From Arenibaculum pallidiluteum (GTDB taxonomy: Bacteria; Pseudomonadota; Alphaproteobacteria; Azospirillales; Azospirillaceae), in the NCBI RefSeq assembly GCF_017355985.1, contig NZ_JAFIQU010000027.1, forward strand, positions 1 through 60,399: a stretch of DNA of 60,399 bases, given 5' to 3'. The notes under the pieces were generated by a model. That model saw only the letters and a program-made list of their open reading frames with translations, had not been told where the DNA came from and searched no databases. Below, in pieces: positions 18,515 through 26,705 of the stretch. The translations under genes and the position numbers were made by a program. Each line of letters starts with the position of its first letter. Within the stretch, counting starts at the first letter, position 1.

Positions 18515-20365
18515 TCACCGTCCGCCCCGGTCCAGCGAGGCGAGCCGCGCGTCCTTGGCGGGGTCGATCCACCAAGTGTCGGGGAAGCCGATGCCGTAGC
18601 GCGGCGGCTGCGCGGGATGGCCGAACCGGTTCCAGTAGGCGACGTTGTTCTTGTCCGAGTGATATTGCGGGATCACGTAATGGCCCCACAGCAGCAGGCG
18701 GTCCAGCGCGCGCGTGTGGTTCACGAGGTCCTCGCGGCTCTCGGCCCGGATCAGCCGTTCGATCAGGTCGTCGATCGCGGGGTCGCGGATGCCGGCGAGG
18801 TTCTGACCGCCGGGCACGTCGGCCGCGGCCGAGGACCACAGGTCGCGCTGCTCGTTCCCCGGCGAGAGCGACTGCCCGATGACCTCGGTGGTCACGTCGA
18901 AGTCGTAGGCGTCCGTCCGGTTCTTGTACTGGGCGGTGTCGACGATCCTCAGCACGGGCTTGATGCCGGCGCGCTCGAGATTGCGCATCCAGGGCTGCAC
19001 GATGCGCTCGAGCGCGGGATCGTCCAGCAGGATCTCGAACTGCATCTGCTGGCCGGCGGCGTTCAGCAGCGCCCCGTTCCGCAGGGTCCAGCCGGCCTCC
19101 TTGAACAGGTCGAGCGCGGTCCTGAGATTGGCCCTGATGTTGCCGGAGCCGTCGGTCTCTGAGGGCTTGTACTCGGTCGTGAAGACCTCGTCCGGGACCT
19201 TGCCGCGATAGGGCTCCAGGATCTTCAGCTCGGCCGGCGAGGGCAGGCCCGACGACGCCAGCTCCGAATTCGAGAAATAGCTGCGGGTGCGCTTGTACTG
19301 GTCGTAGAAGATGTTCTTGTTCAGCCACTCGAAATCGAAGAGCTCGCCCAGCGCCGCGCGCACGCGGCGGTCCTGGAACAGCGGGCGGCGCGTGTTCAGA
19401 ACGAATCCCTGCATGCCGCGGGGGTCCTCGGTCCTGATCTCCTCGCGCACGATGCGGCCGTCACGCACGGCCGGGATGTCGTAGCCCGTGGCCCAGTCCT
19501 TGGCGGTAGACTCCAGGCGGAAGTCGTAGGCGCCGGCCTTGAAGGCCTCCAGCAGCACGCCGCGGTCGCGGTAGTAGTCGTAGCGGATCCTGTCGAAGTT
19601 CCAGCGGCCGCGGTTGATCGGCAGGTCCTTTCCCCACCAGTCGGCCACGCGCTCGTAGGTGATGGCGCGGCCGGGCTCGACCTGGGCCACGCGGTAGGGG
19701 CCGCTGCCGAGCGTCGGCTCCAGCGTGGTCGCGCCGAAGTCGCGCCCCTCCCACCAGTGCTTCGGCAGCACGGGAAGCTGGCCCAGGATCAGCGGCAGCT
19801 CGGCGTTGCCACCGGACTTGAAGGTGAAGCGCACCTGCCGGTCGCCGACCTTCTCGGCACGGACCACGTCGCCGTAATAGGTCCGGTAGATCGGGCTGCC
19901 CTCGCGCATCAGCGTCTCGAAGGTCCAGATCACGTCCTCGGCCGTGATCGGCCGCCCGTCGTGCCAGCGCGCCTCGGGGCGCAGGGCGAAGGTGGTCGAG
20001 CTGCGGTCGGCGGGCACGCTGATCGATTCGGCGACGGAGCCGTACATGCTGAACGGCTCGTCGGCGTTCTGCGTCATCAGCGTCTCGAAGACGAGCCCGA
20101 TCCCGGCCGGCGCGATGCCCCTCAGGATGAAGGGGTGCAGGTTGTCGAACCCGCCCATGGCCGCCAGCTTGATCTCGCCGCCCTTGGGCGCCTGCGGGTT
20201 CACGTAGTCGAAATGGGCGAAGCCGGGCTTGTACTTGGGCTCGCCGTGCAGCGCCAGGCCCGCGGCGTTCTCGACCGCGCCGGCGGCATGCCCGGGCACG
20301 GCATGGGCGGCGCAGGCGAGACCCATGGCCATGGCGGCAAGGACGGAACGCAGGCGGCTTCGCAT
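18515..20365 (-). CDS. yejA: Peptide-binding protein YejA, second copy
   Basis: A 616-residue periplasmic solute-binding protein of the family-5 (DppA/OppA) fold. A signal peptide (to about AVPGHAAG) is followed by HGEPKYKPGFAHFDYVNPQA-type wording typical of YejA, then RPEARWHDGRPITAEDVIW and TLGSGPYRV. It ends with DTWWIDPAKDARL. ATG at 20365 is chosen because GAGGGA lies just upstream; a TTG at 20392 is also in frame. It is a clear paralogue of the preceding gene: both share DSF/DNLxxFI-like starts, WATGYD, RRALxLFKEAGW and GIGF/GVGF-LDTWW. Two binding proteins may widen the peptide range of one transporter. Confidence 0.92.
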   Translation of the reverse strand: MRSRLRSVLAAMAMGLACAAHAVPGHAAGAVENAAGLALHGEPKYKPGFAHFDYVNPQAPKGGEIKLAAMGGFDNLHPFILRGIAPAGIGLVFETLMTQNADEPFSMYGSVAESISVPADRSSTTFALRPEARWHDGRPITAEDVIWTFETLMREGSPIYRTYYGDVVRAEKVGDRQVRFTFKSGGNAELPLILGQLPVLPKHWWEGRDFGATTLEPTLGSGPYRVAQVEPGRAITYERVADWWGKDLPINRGRWNFDRIRYDYYRDRGVLLEAFKAGAYDFRLESTAKDWATGYDIPAVRDGRIVREEIRTEDPRGMQGFVLNTRRPLFQDRRVRAALGELFDFEWLNKNIFYDQYKRTRSYFSNSELASSGLPSPAELKILEPYRGKVPDEVFTTEYKPSETDGSGNIRANLRTALDLFKEAGWTLRNGALLNAAGQQMQFEILLDDPALERIVQPWMRNLERAGIKPVLRIVDTAQYKNRTDAYDFDVTTEVIGQSLSPGNEQRDLWSSAAADVPGGQNLAGIRDPAIDDLIERLIRAESREDLVNHTRALDRLLLWGHYVIPQYHSDKNNVAYWNRFGHPAQPPRYGIGFPDTWWIDPAKDARLASLDRGGR

Positions 20366-20437
20366 CGGATCTCCCTCAGACGCGGGGCGCAACCCCAGGA
20401 ATCTGTGCGGGGTTCATGACGAGAACAAGGCGTGCCG

Positions 20438-22312
20438 TCACCTGGTGCCGGCGGCCGCTGACTTCCGCGGATCCACCCACCAGGTGTCCAGGAAGCCGAC
20501 ACCGTATTTCGGCGCCCGGTCGGGCCTGCCGAAGATGTCCTTGTACGCGACCCAGGACTCGGTCTTGTGCCAGCGCGGCACCACGTACCAGCCCCACAGC
20601 AGCACGCGGTCCAGCGCGCGGGTCGCCGCCACCAGCGTCTCGTGGTCCCGGGCGGTCACGATCCGCTCCAGCATGGCGTCGACGACGGGATCCTTGATCC
20701 CGGTCATGTTGGCGGAGCCCTGCACGTCGGCCTCGGCCGAGCCGAAGCGGCTGACCAGCTCGGTGCCCGGCGGCGGGAAGAAGGTGTAGGTGGCGGTGAA
20801 GAGGTCGAAGTCGAACTGGTCGGCGCGGCGCTCCCAGGTCGCCGTGTCGGGCAGCCGGACGTGGCGCGCCTCGATCCCGGACTTCCTCAGGTTCTCCACA
20901 TAGGCATTGGTCCAGCGCTCATCGTCCGGGAGGATGGTCAGGATCTCGAGCGTGAAGGGCTGGCCCTGGGCGTTGACCAGCCTGCCGTCCTTGAGCTCCC
21001 AGCCGGCCTCCTTGAAAAGCTGGAGCGCCCGCCGCTGGTTCGCGCGGATGTTGCCGCTGCCGTCCGTCTTCGGCGGCTCGAAGGGCTGCGTGAAGACGCG
21101 CGCCGGCAACCGGTCGCGGAACGGCTCCAGCAGCTCCAGCTCGCGCCCCGTCGGCAGGCCCGAGGAGCCGTACTCGCTCTGGATGAAATAGCTGGTATTG
21201 CGCTTGTAGTAGCCGAAGAAGATGTTCTTCTGGATCCACTCGAAATCGAAGAGATGGTTGATCGCCTCGCGCACCCGGGGGTCGGCGAGGTGCGGCCTGC
21301 GCGTGTTGATGAAGAAGGCCGACATGCCGCCGGGGGTCTGCACCGGGATCTCGCGCTTCACCACGCGCCCTTCGGCCAGGGCGGGGAAGTCGTAGCCCGT
21401 CGCCCAGCGCAGGGGCGATGTCTCCTCCCGGAAATCGTAGGCGTTGCCTTTGAACGCCTCGAACATCACCGTCTGGTCCCGGTAGAAGTCGTAGATGATC
21501 CGGTCGAAGTTGTTGCGTCCCCGGTTCGTCGGCAGGTCGGCGCCCCAATGGTCGGGCACGCGCTCGTAGACGAGGCGCCGGCCCGGCTCGACGGTGACGA
21601 GCCGGTACGGGCCGCTGCCGAGCGGCGGCTCCAGGAAGGTCTGGCTGGGGTCCCGCCCGTTCTGCGACCACCAGTGCTTCGGCCAGGGCGACATCCCGGC
21701 GGCCAGGATCAGCGGCTTCCTCTTCCCCTTGGTGGAGAAGGCGAACCTGATCCGGTGCGGCGACAGGATCTCGGCGGAGGCGACGGGATCGTAGATCGCG
21801 CGCAGGAAGGGCCGGCCGTGCTGCTTCAGGATGTCGAAGGCGAACTTCACGTCCTCGGCCGTGATCGGCGCGCCGTCGTGCCAGCGCGCCTCGGGCCGCA
21901 GATTGAAGATGGCCCAGGAATAGTCCTCGGGATACTCGACGCTCTCGGCCACCGCGCCATAGACCACGCCGATCTCGTCGGCCGAGCCCTCCATCAGGCT
22001 GTCCGAGATCAGCCCGATATTGGTGCGCTGCCACTCGCCGCGCGGGATCATGGTGTTGAAGCTGTCGAACCCCCCGAAGGCGGCCAGAGTCACCGTTCCG
22101 CCCTTGGGCGCGTCGGGCCGGACATAGGGGAAATGGGGCATGTCCGGGCCGTAGAGCGGCTCGCCCCATTCGGCGATGGCCCAGGCCTTGGTCACCTTCT
22201 CCTGACCGGGGGCCTCCTGACCGGGGGCCTCCTGGGCGGAGGCCGCGCTGGAGAGCGGCGCCGCAAGCCCGAGGGCCAGGCCGAGAACTGCGCCGAGCAG
22301 GCCGAGTCGCAT
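20438..22312 (-). CDS. yejA: Peptide-binding protein YejA, first copy
   Basis: A 624-residue periplasmic binding protein. The signal peptide (MRLGLLGAVLGLALGLAAPL) ends near ASAQ. Directly after it a duplicated five-residue unit (EAPGQ EAPGQ) forms a short flexible lead, encoded by a 15-bp DNA repeat. The mature part is YejA-like: EWGEPLYGPDMPHFPYVRP, RPEARWHDGAPITAEDVKF, PLGSGPYRL, WATGYDFPAL and GVGFLDTWWVDPRK. It is the promoter-proximal transporter gene, about 60 bases after the acidic-protein gene and 72 bases before its paralogue. Confidence 0.92.
   Translation of the reverse strand: MRLGLLGAVLGLALGLAAPLSSAASAQEAPGQEAPGQEKVTKAWAIAEWGEPLYGPDMPHFPYVRPDAPKGGTVTLAAFGGFDSFNTMIPRGEWQRTNIGLISDSLMEGSADEIGVVYGAVAESVEYPEDYSWAIFNLRPEARWHDGAPITAEDVKFAFDILKQHGRPFLRAIYDPVASAEILSPHRIRFAFSTKGKRKPLILAAGMSPWPKHWWSQNGRDPSQTFLEPPLGSGPYRLVTVEPGRRLVYERVPDHWGADLPTNRGRNNFDRIIYDFYRDQTVMFEAFKGNAYDFREETSPLRWATGYDFPALAEGRVVKREIPVQTPGGMSAFFINTRRPHLADPRVREAINHLFDFEWIQKNIFFGYYKRNTSYFIQSEYGSSGLPTGRELELLEPFRDRLPARVFTQPFEPPKTDGSGNIRANQRRALQLFKEAGWELKDGRLVNAQGQPFTLEILTILPDDERWTNAYVENLRKSGIEARHVRLPDTATWERRADQFDFDLFTATYTFFPPPGTELVSRFGSAEADVQGSANMTGIKDPVVDAMLERIVTARDHETLVAATRALDRVLLWGWYVVPRWHKTESWVAYKDIFGRPDRAPKYGVGFLDTWWVDPRKSAAAGTR
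22201..22230 (-). repeat. 15-bp direct repeat inside first yejA
   Basis: Two exact copies of CCTGACCGGGGGCCT (22201-22215 and 22216-22230, plus-strand reading) encode the repeated EAPGQ just behind the signal peptide. The copy number may vary between strains. Confidence 0.85.
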
Positions 22313-22372
22313 GGGATCTCCCGTGGTGGACCGGACGTGTCGGCCAAGTCTAGGCGGAAGGCTCCGCCGCCC

Positions 22373-22885
22373 TCAATCCTCGTCCTCGCCGCTGATCGCC
22401 TCGTAGTAGTCCTCGACGAGCTCGAGGATGGCGTCGTAGTCGGGATTCGCCTCCACGAACTTCAGGAAGCGCTCCTCGTTGCCGGGCTGCTCCAGCCAGG
22501 CCTGCGCCGCCTCCAGGTGCTCGGGATGGCAGGACAGGAGGTAGAAGGCGACCTGCTCCGGCCCGGTGATCTCCTGCTCCTCCAGGCGCTCCAGGGCGGC
22601 GCCCACATAGAAGGTCACGATTTCGGCGAAGCCGTCGGCCTCCTCCATCTCGTCCTCCTCGCCGCCCGCGGCCTCCTCCCCGCCTTCGCCGGCCTCCGCC
22701 TGCTCCTCCTCGGATTCGGCGTCGTTCATGGCGAGGTCGAGCGCATCGACCATCTCGACCAGCACCGCCGGGCGCTGTGTCCAGTCAGGTAGGCCCTGCA
22801 GTTCCGACACGACCTGGTCGATCAGGGCGCGGATCTCGGGAGAGGCCTCGTCGTAGGCCGATTCGGCTGGGCGGGCGATGGTCAT
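22373..22885 (-). CDS. Acidic protein of unknown function
   Basis: A 170-residue soluble and very acidic protein that I cannot assign. The middle (~58-85) is almost only Glu, Asp, Ala and Gly. The flanks are helical: SPEIRALIDQVVSELQGLPD in front, and EQVAFYLLSCHPEHLEAAQA plus NPDYDAILELVEDYYEAIS behind. No signal peptide is present. It lies 34 bases after hisN and 60 bases before the first yejA, all on the minus strand, so it is probably in the same transcript. Confidence 0.75.
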   Translation of the reverse strand: MTIARPAESAYDEASPEIRALIDQVVSELQGLPDWTQRPAVLVEMVDALDLAMNDAESEEEQAEAGEGGEEAAGGEEDEMEEADGFAEIVTFYVGAALERLEEQEITGPEQVAFYLLSCHPEHLEAAQAWLEQPGNEERFLKFVEANPDYDAILELVEDYYEAISGEDED

Positions 22886-22919
22886 GGGTCCTCCTCGGCT
22901 CGGGGCCTCTGCTTTGGGT

Positions 22920-23705
22920 TCAGCGCTCAGCGTTCAGGCGCGCGACGGCTTCGGCATGGGTCGCGGCGTCCCCGGCCGCGAGGACCTGCGCGCCGTCGCG
23001 CCGGCCGAGCGGGGCGCCGCTCCAGTCCGTCAACAATCCTCCGGCGCCTTCGACCACCGGGACCAGCGCCGCATAATCGTGGAGCTTCAGCCCGGCCTCG
23101 ACTACGAGATCCAGGAAGCCCGCGGCCAGCAGGCCGTAGCCGTAGCAGTCGCCGCCGTACATCGCGAGCTTGGCGCCCTCCGCGACCCGGCGGAAGGCCG
23201 CATATTCCGACGGCGAGAACAGGTCGGGCGAGGTCGTGTTCACCGTCGCCGCCGCCAGGCCCGGGCAGGGCCGCACCCGGGCCGGCGCCCCGTTGAACAG
23301 CGTCGGGCGCCCCGCGGCACCCACCCACCGGTCGCCCATGATCGGCTGGTCGATCACGCCCAGCACCGGCACGTCGCGGTGCAGGAGCGCCACCAGCGTG
23401 CCGAAGGTCGCCCGCCCGGTGATGTAGGCCTTGGTCCCGTCGATGGGATCGATCACCCAGACCCATTCGGCGTCGGGATCGAGGCTGCCGTGCTCCTCGC
23501 CGACGATGCCATGCCCGGGCTGCTCGGCCGCGAGGATGGCGCGCACGGCGGCCTCGGCCTCGCGGTCGGCGATGGTGACGGGTGAGGCGTCCGCCTTGTC
23601 GTCCACGGCCAGGGGGGTGCGGAAGTGCCGCCGCGCCACGGCTCCCGCGGCATCGGCCAGGCGGAGCGCCAGATCGACAAGCGGAGCGGGGCAGGACTCG
23701 GGCAT
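22920..23705 (-). CDS. hisN: Histidinol-phosphatase, inositol-monophosphatase family (HisN)
   Basis: A 261-residue Mg-dependent phosphatase. GEEHG (~75) and WVIDPIDGTKAYITG (~90) are the metal-binding motifs of the IMPase fold, and GGDCYGYGLLAAG with KLHDYAALVPVVEGAGG is the wording found in the HisN branch that dephosphorylates L-histidinol phosphate. Inositol-1-phosphatase or a nucleotide phosphatase remains possible. ATG at 23705 gives the normal length. It is the first gene of the minus-strand run through yejA-yejF. Confidence 0.85.
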   Translation of the reverse strand: MPESCPAPLVDLALRLADAAGAVARRHFRTPLAVDDKADASPVTIADREAEAAVRAILAAEQPGHGIVGEEHGSLDPDAEWVWVIDPIDGTKAYITGRATFGTLVALLHRDVPVLGVIDQPIMGDRWVGAAGRPTLFNGAPARVRPCPGLAAATVNTTSPDLFSPSEYAAFRRVAEGAKLAMYGGDCYGYGLLAAGFLDLVVEAGLKLHDYAALVPVVEGAGGLLTDWSGAPLGRRDGAQVLAAGDAATHAEAVARLNAER

Positions 23706-23826
23706 GGCGCGTCTTCGGACGGATGCGGTCGGCGGCATCCTAGCCGCCGCCGCGGCCCGCCGAAACGGCAAATCCGTGAGGCGGGCGTCGCCTGGATGCT
23801 CCACGGACGGGCGAGCCCGGAAACGA

Positions 23827-23852
23827 CGAAGGGCGCCCGGAGGCGCCCTTCG
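23827..23852 (-). terminator. Hairpin terminator after the cytochrome c gene
   Basis: A perfect 11-bp stem (CGAAGGGCGCC / GGCGCCCTTCG) with a four-base loop, 28 bases past the stop of the cytochrome c gene. On the minus strand it is followed by TCGTTT, a weak T-rich tail. Confidence 0.6.
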
Positions 23853-23879
23853 ATCCCGTCCGACCGGGCGGGCCCGACG

Positions 23880-24698
23880 TTACTGCGCGGCGGGCGCGTT
23901 GCCCTGCGGCTCGGGCGCGACGGTCACCGGCTGATCGGGGACGGTGCCGGGCTCGCGGTTGTCCGCGTTGGTCGTGCCCTCCGGCGGCGTGCCCTGGGGC
24001 GCGGTCATGGCCTTCTCGCCCTGGCCTTCCGGCGCGTTGTTGGGCATGGCGGGCTGGGCCGCCGGCGCCGCCGTGGCGCCCGACGCCGTGGCGTTGTTCA
24101 GGCCCTCGGAAGCCGGGGCGTCCGCCGCCTTCTGGGCGGGCTCGCCCGCCGGGGTCGCGTCGGAGGCCGGCGGCGGCGGCGCGTTCGGGCTGATCGAACG
24201 CAGATAGGCGATCAGGTTCGCGCGGTCCTGGTCGTTCTTCAGCCCCGCGAAGGTCATCTTGGTGCCCGGCGCGTAGGCCTTGGGATCGTAGAGGAAGTGG
24301 TTCAGCTCCTCGTAGCTCCAGGGGCCCTGCTTGCTCTTGATCGCGTCCGAGTAGGCGAAGCCCTCGGCATGGCCGTGGGGGGCGCCCACGATGCCGTAGA
24401 GGTTCGGGCCAACCTTGTTGGCGCCGCCCTGCTCGAAGCTGTGGCAGGAAGCGCAGGCTCGCGAGGCCTTCTGGCCGGCCTCGGCGCTGGCCGAGGCGAG
24501 CAGCGGGCCGATGGGGGCCGGCCCCGTGGGCGCGGCGGCGGCGGGCGACTGCGCGGCGACCGCGCTGACATCCACCACATAGGCGTTCTGGGCGAGCTTC
24601 TTCGGCGCCACGAGCTGGTCCGCGATGAATCCCGACATCATCGCGATCAGCCCGGCCAGAAGCACGGCGGCGAACGCCTTGTTCAGTTCCATGCTCAT
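23880..24698 (-). CDS. Membrane-anchored cytochrome c with Pro/Ala-rich tail
   Basis: A 272-residue class I c-type cytochrome. Residues ~8-28 form an uncleaved membrane anchor (AAVLLAGLIAMMSGFIADQL). The haem site is CASCH (82-86), and the distal Met is in GTKMTFAGLKNDQDRANLI, as in CycM/c552-type carriers. After the haem domain, which ends near LRSISPNAP, about 95 residues of Ala, Pro, Gly, Gln and Glu follow with no predicted fold; this tail is unusual. ATG at 24698 lies behind a GGGGACTG stretch. The gene is divergent from kdsB-pheA; CycM-like, KdsB and PheA genes are often neighbours in alphaproteobacteria. Confidence 0.88.
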   Translation of the reverse strand: MSMELNKAFAAVLLAGLIAMMSGFIADQLVAPKKLAQNAYVVDVSAVAAQSPAAAAPTGPAPIGPLLASASAEAGQKASRACASCHSFEQGGANKVGPNLYGIVGAPHGHAEGFAYSDAIKSKQGPWSYEELNHFLYDPKAYAPGTKMTFAGLKNDQDRANLIAYLRSISPNAPPPPASDATPAGEPAQKAADAPASEGLNNATASGATAAPAAQPAMPNNAPEGQGEKAMTAPQGTPPEGTTNADNREPGTVPDQPVTVAPEPQGNAPAAQ

Positions 24699-24844
24699 CA
24701 ATCAGTCCCCTACGTCCTGGGCCGCGGCACAACGCTTCAACCCGCCGGACCGCCCTTCGTGGCGGTGCCCGATCGTTCGAGGCGCCAAAATAGGGCGAGA
24801 TGCCGCACCGCGCAGCCGCGTCCATGCTTGACCGGCGGGGCGAA

Positions 24845-25624
24845 ATGTCGCACGCCACTCCTATTATGAACGACCCGACTTCCGCAAGGCCGCGCGATCC
24901 CATCGTGATTGTTCCGGCGCGCATGGCCTCGACCCGCCTTCCGGGCAAGCCGCTGGCCGACATCCAGGGCGCCCCCATGATCGTCCATGTCTGGCGCCGC
25001 GCAGCCGAGGCGCAGATCGGCCCGGTGGTCGTCGCCTGTGCCGAGCCCGAGATCGCCGCCGCGGTCGAATCGGCCGGCGGGCGCGCCGTGCTGACCGATC
25101 CGGACCACCCCTCGGGCTCGGACCGGATCTTCGAGGCGCTGCGCAAGGTTGATCCGGGCGGCCGGCACGACGCCGTCGTGAACGTGCAGGGCGACCTGCC
25201 CACCATCGAGCCCGGCGCCATCCGCGCCGTCTTCGCGCCGCTCGAGGATGGGCGGGTCGACATCGCGACGCTGGCAGTGGAGATCACGGACCCGGCCGAG
25301 CGCGACAATCCCAATGTCGTGAAGGCGGTGGTCGAGCGCGATCCCGGCGCGCTGCGCGGACGGGCCCTGTACTTCACCCGCGCGACGGCCCCCTGGGGCG
25401 AGGGGGCGCTGCTGCACCATGTCGGGCTCTACGCCTACCGGCGCGAGGCGCTGGAGCGGTTTGTGACCCTGCCGCCGGCGGCGCTGGAGCGGCGCGAGAA
25501 GCTCGAGCAGCTCCGGGCGCTGGCGGCGGGCATGCGCATCGACGTGGCCGTCGTTGACGCGGTTCCGCTCGGCGTCGATACTCCGGCCGAGCTCGACCGG
25601 GCCCGCGCCTTGCTGGCCCCCTGA
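24845..25624 (+). CDS. kdsB: 3-deoxy-manno-octulosonate cytidylyltransferase
   Basis: A 259-residue cytosolic enzyme that makes CMP-Kdo for lipopolysaccharide inner core. Diagnostic motifs are [17 protein letters not shown] at the nucleotide site, [28 protein letters not shown], and the C-terminal [17 protein letters not shown] followed by EKLEQLRAL and VDTPAEL. ATG at 24845 (MSHATPIM) is chosen; ATG at 24866 (MNDPTS) is nearly as good. It lies divergent from the cytochrome gene and 72 bases before pheA. Confidence 0.95.
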   Translation: MSHATPIMNDPTSARPRDPIVIVPARMASTRLPGKPLADIQGAPMIVHVWRRAAEAQIGPVVVACAEPEIAAAVESAGGRAVLTDPDHPSGSDRIFEALRKVDPGGRHDAVVNVQGDLPTIEPGAIRAVFAPLEDGRVDIATLAVEITDPAERDNPNVVKAVVERDPGALRGRALYFTRATAPWGEGALLHHVGLYAYRREALERFVTLPPAALERREKLEQLRALAAGMRIDVAVVDAVPLGVDTPAELDRARALLAP

Positions 25625-25626
25625 CG

Positions 25627-25690
25627 GGGTTCGATCCATCCGGGTTCAATCCGTCCGGTTCAGCCCATCCCGGTTCACACCTTCCCGGTT
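25627..25690 (+). repeat. Degenerate ~15-bp repeat between kdsB and pheA
   Basis: The gap holds about four imperfect copies of a unit like CCATCCGGGTTCAAT (CCGTCCGGTTCAGC, CCCATCCCGGTTCACAC, CTTCCCGGTTT). It is non-coding. A GGTTCGATCC motif at its start looks like a tRNA T-loop but has no acceptor or anticodon arms around it. Confidence 0.6.
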
Positions 25691-25696
25691 TCCCCC

Positions 25697-26560
25697 ATGG
25701 CCGACGACCTGATCGCCTTCCAGGGCTCCTTGGGAGCCTATTCGGACCTCGCCTGCCGGACCGTCTTCCCCGGCATGGGCACGCTGCCCTGCCCGAGCTT
25801 CGAGGACGTGTTCGAGGCCGTGCGGGAGGGGCGCGCAAGGCTCGCGATGCTGCCCATCGAGAACTCGGTGGCGGGGCGGGTCGCGGACAACCACATCCTG
25901 CTGCCCAATGGCGGGCTGCACATCATCGGCGAGCATTACCAGCGGGTGAACCACTGCCTTCTGGCCGTTTCCGGCGCATCGCTGGAGACGATCAAGACCG
26001 TGCGCAGCCACGTCCAGGCGCTGTCGCAGTGCTCGAAGCTCACGCGGCGCCTGGGCCTGCGCGCGGTCGCGCATGCCGACACGGCCGGCGCGGCGGCCGA
26101 GATCGCGCGCCTGGGCGATCCCACGGTCGCGGCCATCGCGTCCAGCCTCGCGGCCGAGACCTACGGCCTGCAGATCCTGATGAAGGACATCGAGGACGCC
26201 GACCACAACACGACCCGCTTCCTGATCATGGCCCGCGAGCCGAAGATGCCGCCGGCGGGTACGCCCTCGGTCACCACCTTCGTCTTCCGGGTGCGCAGCG
26301 TGCCGGCGGCGCTCTACAAGGCGCTCGGCGGCTTCGCCACCAACGGCGTGAACATGACCAAGCTCGAGAGCTATCTCGTGGGCGGCCGCTTCACCGCCGC
26401 CCAGTTCTACGTGGATGTGGAGGGCCATCCCGAGGAGCGGCCGCTGCGCCTCGCGCTGGAGGAGCTCGGCTTCTTCGCGCGCGAGGTCAAGATCCTCGGC
26501 GTCTATCCCGCCAACGCGTTCCGCAGGGCCGCGGCCCAAAGCGCCGAGGGCGACGACTGA
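25697..26560 (+). CDS. pheA: Prephenate dehydratase
   Basis: A 287-residue enzyme that converts prephenate to phenylpyruvate for phenylalanine synthesis. The catalytic domain (1-180) shows FQGSLGAYSDLAC, LPIENSVAGRVADNH, and the conserved ASSLAAETYGL and DIEDADHNTTRFLIM. An ACT regulatory domain (~195-275) contains PAALYKALGGFATNGVNMTK and the phenylalanine-site region ESYLVG. It is the monofunctional form without chorismate mutase, usual in alphaproteobacteria. No strong ribosome site precedes the ATG, and the repeat-bearing gap sits directly upstream. Confidence 0.95.
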   Translation: MADDLIAFQGSLGAYSDLACRTVFPGMGTLPCPSFEDVFEAVREGRARLAMLPIENSVAGRVADNHILLPNGGLHIIGEHYQRVNHCLLAVSGASLETIKTVRSHVQALSQCSKLTRRLGLRAVAHADTAGAAAEIARLGDPTVAAIASSLAAETYGLQILMKDIEDADHNTTRFLIMAREPKMPPAGTPSVTTFVFRVRSVPAALYKALGGFATNGVNMTKLESYLVGGRFTAAQFYVDVEGHPEERPLRLALEELGFFAREVKILGVYPANAFRRAAAQSAEGDD

Positions 26561-26705
26561 TCGCACGCCGCGCCGGGCGTCGTCCCGCGCACACACGACA
26601 TCGTTCGGCTCCGACCTGTACTTCCGGGTCGTCCGTCGTCCTGCGTGCAACCTTCGAAAGGCCCGGAGGTTCCATCCTCGCTTAATGCGCTTGCGGGGAG
26701 GGACG

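Noticed and set aside
25625..25640. GGTTCGATCC motif resembling a tRNA T-loop
   Set aside because: No acceptor stem, D-arm or anticodon arm can be folded around it; the motif is one copy of the local degenerate repeat.
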